Below the pieces are notes generated by a model. The model was not told the origin of the DNA. It made no database searches and worked only from the letters and a program-made list of their open reading frames with translations. Of a DNA stretch of 64,000 bases, positions 62,466-64,000 are shown piece after piece. The position numbers were made by a program, and so were the translations under genes. Origin of the DNA: Pirellulaceae bacterium (GTDB taxonomy: Bacteria; Planctomycetota; Planctomycetia; Pirellulales; Pirellulaceae); NCBI GenBank assembly GCA_022448645.1, contig JAKVBZ010000004.1:98060-162059 (forward strand), written 5' to 3'. Every line of letters starts with the position of its first letter. The stretch's first letter is position 1.

Positions 62466-64000
62466 TTAATGATTGAAAAGGAATGCCGAGTTATTGATTA
62501 ATGCCCAGGTAAGATCTTGGGCTGCTGTCAGGCGACGATGGATCGTTTGTTCGATAGAATGCTGGACATCATTGCGTAACTGAATGATTTGTGGATCGAC
62601 TGGAATTTCTTGTTTAGTGGTTTCCAGGGTAGCAGTCAACTCTTGCAGTCTTTTGTCTGACGGCAAAGGACGCGACTCCTTGAACCGCGCAAATCGTTGG
62701 GTGTAATAGTCGGGTTGTTGATCACGGAACCATTGCATTAGGTGCGATTTTTGTTCCTCCAATCGATTTTCCGGTGACATAGCCAGTACCGCGGCTACTT
62801 CGGCAGGCAGGCCGAGTTCGAGAGGTCGACTCGAATGGGTTGTCCAGAGACGGAAGCAGCCAAGTGGGTATTCGCCACCGGAGTATTGGAAAAAGAGTTT
62901 GATCGTGAGCTGGCCACCCATGTCATCAAAGGCAATTGGTTCCTGTAGCTGAAAACGAGCCCAATGGGGTCTACCGGTTTGCCCGTTTTGACCTCCAATG
63001 GCCCAACCCTTGTCGTCTCTTACCAGCTTGTCATTGATGGCATTTTTCACATCGAACGTGTTTTGGTTAAAATCGGCCCGCGCGTCAACAAACTTTACTT
63101 GCGTTACCTCGTCTGGACTATTCGTACGCGTGTGACTCATTTGCACTTCGGTCAACACGAAATTGCCGTTTTTATGAATGCCGGGACCAAAGTTGGTCAG
63201 AGAATCATGTGGAATGACTTCTAACATCAACCCATTGATGGTTGCAGACGTGATCGGGATCGTTAACGTGTAATCTGTTTTAGCGACAGGCCCACCGGAC
63301 GCCAAAACGGAAAGGTTATCTTGTACGGTCAAGGTAAAACCTTCGGTTGCTTCTACCGAGGTCGGTTTCAATGGTTGCCAGGTTGTCCAGAATCGATCGA
63401 TGGTTAATCCCTTCATCCATTCGGACAGTTTTTCCGGCAGAACATTCGATTCATACTCTTGAATCGCCTTATCGGCAGCTGCAATGCCTTCCTGTTGAGC
63501 TTTTTCCGCCTCAGCTTTCTTCTGTTTGTGTTCGGGGATGTAGGTGTCCAGATCGGACTGCGCCTTTTCAATCTCGACAAACCGTTCTTTTTCCAAGCCA
63601 GCCTTTTTCACAGCCCACTTGGCTTCTCTTTCGCCAATCTGCATCAGTAGGACTTCATGATCAGCATCAATACGAGACCAGTAATCTAGTACCAGTGAGA
63701 CTTCCTTTTCCGAAGGATACCGACCAAAGACTCGCAGGTAGATCTTCCTGATCAATGTCTGGTCGTCCGGTTCGGTCGAGACTAATTTGGTGATGGCGTT
63801 TTCTGGATCAGCAATAGCATGGGCGATGGCCGGACTGTTCAGCAATGTCATCACGGCACTCAGCTCAACGTCATTCTGACGTTCGCATTCGCACGCCGAT
63901 TCGCGCGGTGGCCGGCCCAGGTTGGCCAGGAAACGGCTTTTCGTGTCGAGCTTTGCATCGGCTAATTGTGCAGCCCGCGTTCCTTCTTCCGCGCCGGGGA
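62466..64000 (-). CDS. DUF1553 (PSD1) protein, C-terminal part (cut by window edge)
   Basis: The frame continues past 63854 to the window end: GRPPRESACECERQNDVELS is the strongly conserved DUF1553 motif, so the true gene begins outside. About 510 residues are visible. A charged coiled-coil region lies around positions 63300-63620 (KKAGLEKERFVEIEKAQSDL). The C-terminal part ends QDLTWALINNSAFLFNH, the usual family ending. Normally a DUF1549 and cytochrome c domain precede it. DUF1553-DUF1501-DUF1559 in this order is a common planctomycete operon. Confidence 0.9.
   Translation of the reverse strand, partial: PGAEEGTRAAQLADAKLDTKSRFLANLGRPPRESACECERQNDVELSAVMTLLNSPAIAHAIADPENAITKLVSTEPDDQTLIRKIYLRVFGRYPSEKEVSLVLDYWSRIDADHEVLLMQIGEREAKWAVKKAGLEKERFVEIEKAQSDLDTYIPEHKQKKAEAEKAQQEGIAAADKAIQEYESNVLPEKLSEWMKGLTIDRFWTTWQPLKPTSVEATEGFTLTVQDNLSVLASGGPVAKTDYTLTIPITSATINGLMLEVIPHDSLTNFGPGIHKNGNFVLTEVQMSHTRTNSPDEVTQVKFVDARADFNQNTFDVKNAINDKLVRDDKGWAIGGQNGQTGRPHWARFQLQEPIAFDDMGGQLTIKLFFQYSGGEYPLGCFRLWTTHSSRPLELGLPAEVAAVLAMSPENRLEEQKSHLMQWFRDQQPDYYTQRFARFKESRPLPSDKRLQELTATLETTKQEIPVDPQIIQLRNDVQHSIEQTIHRRLTAAQDLTWALINNSAFLFNH

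Noticed and set aside
1..64000. tRNA genes, rRNA, CRISPR arrays, insertion sequences or prophage genes
   Set aside because: No T-loop/acceptor pattern, regular spaced repeats, transposase or phage motif was seen. A covariance-model scan would be needed to exclude RNA genes fully.

Overview
The window reads as a chromosome segment of a planctomycete, most likely from the Pirellulaceae or relatives. The evidence is the protein content: a DUF1553-DUF1501-DUF1559 run, three Tat-exported Gfo/Idh/MocA oxidoreductases plus one cytoplasmic one, DUF1080 and ThuA-like glycan-related proteins, an SMP-30-like secreted protein, a fhcA-type C1 gene, LpxC, and many starts with weak or absent Shine-Dalgarno sequences beside a few very strong ones. 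Genes are mostly single or in short same-strand runs, with unusually long non-coding gaps. No rRNA, tRNA, CRISPR array, prophage or insertion sequence was found.

Layout. 1-1.2 kb: pilT (partial) behind hisF, minus strand. 1.3-5.3 kb: a zinc-ribbon/GYF protein, a GNAT enzyme, a 53-residue microprotein that only shows when short frames are read, and a quinone-oxidoreductase-like enzyme, separated by long gaps. 5.5-9 kb: an E2 acyltransferase, archease and RtcB RNA ligase, minus strand, with an 8-bp E2/archease overlap. 9.3-18.1 kb: a metabolic region with an SDR lacking the catalytic Lys (with a 43-residue membrane microprotein overlapping its end), an Nramp-like transporter lacking the metal motifs, formylmethanofuran dehydrogenase subunit A (fhcA), a DinB-like protein, a VOC protein, a MoaD/ThiS-like carrier and a tungsten-type aldehyde:ferredoxin oxidoreductase. 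18.5-22.9 kb: a TMTC-like membrane/TPR protein convergent with a secreted HEAT-repeat protein. 22.9-29.7 kb: a surface-glycan cluster (Gfo/Idh, DegT aminotransferase, epimerase, GT2, sulfotransferase, divergent methyltransferase).

29.7-32.2 kb: two small uncharacterised proteins, an RRM protein and an FKBP/SlyD-type isomerase. 32.2-46.4 kb: catabolic and peptidase genes, including a Gfo/Idh-PIG-L pair with an ATGA overlap, DUF1080, a second Tat Gfo/Idh, an M24 peptidase, an SMP-30-like protein, prolyl oligopeptidase, an M20 peptidase, ThpR, a Tat TIM-barrel protein and a GC-rich sialidase-like gene. 47.1-51.8 kb: recA with a long N-terminal tail, lpxC, a GNAT enzyme and a Gfo/Idh. 52-59.5 kb: esterase, a dicarboxylate symporter with an extra domain, two decayed genes (PEP-CTERM-like and TIGR03032-like), DUF971, ThuA-like, a D-2-hydroxyacid dehydrogenase and a TrkA-C membrane protein. 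59.8-64 kb: DUF1559, DUF1501 and DUF1553 (partial).

The most unusual items are the symporter with a soluble domain of about 140 residues, the SDR with Met in place of the catalytic Lys, the overlapping microprotein at its 3' end, the fhcA / tungsten AOR / MoaD neighbourhood, the extended RecA, and three dispersed copies of an 80-bp inverted-repeat element. All functional assignments come from motifs and family knowledge; no database search was run.
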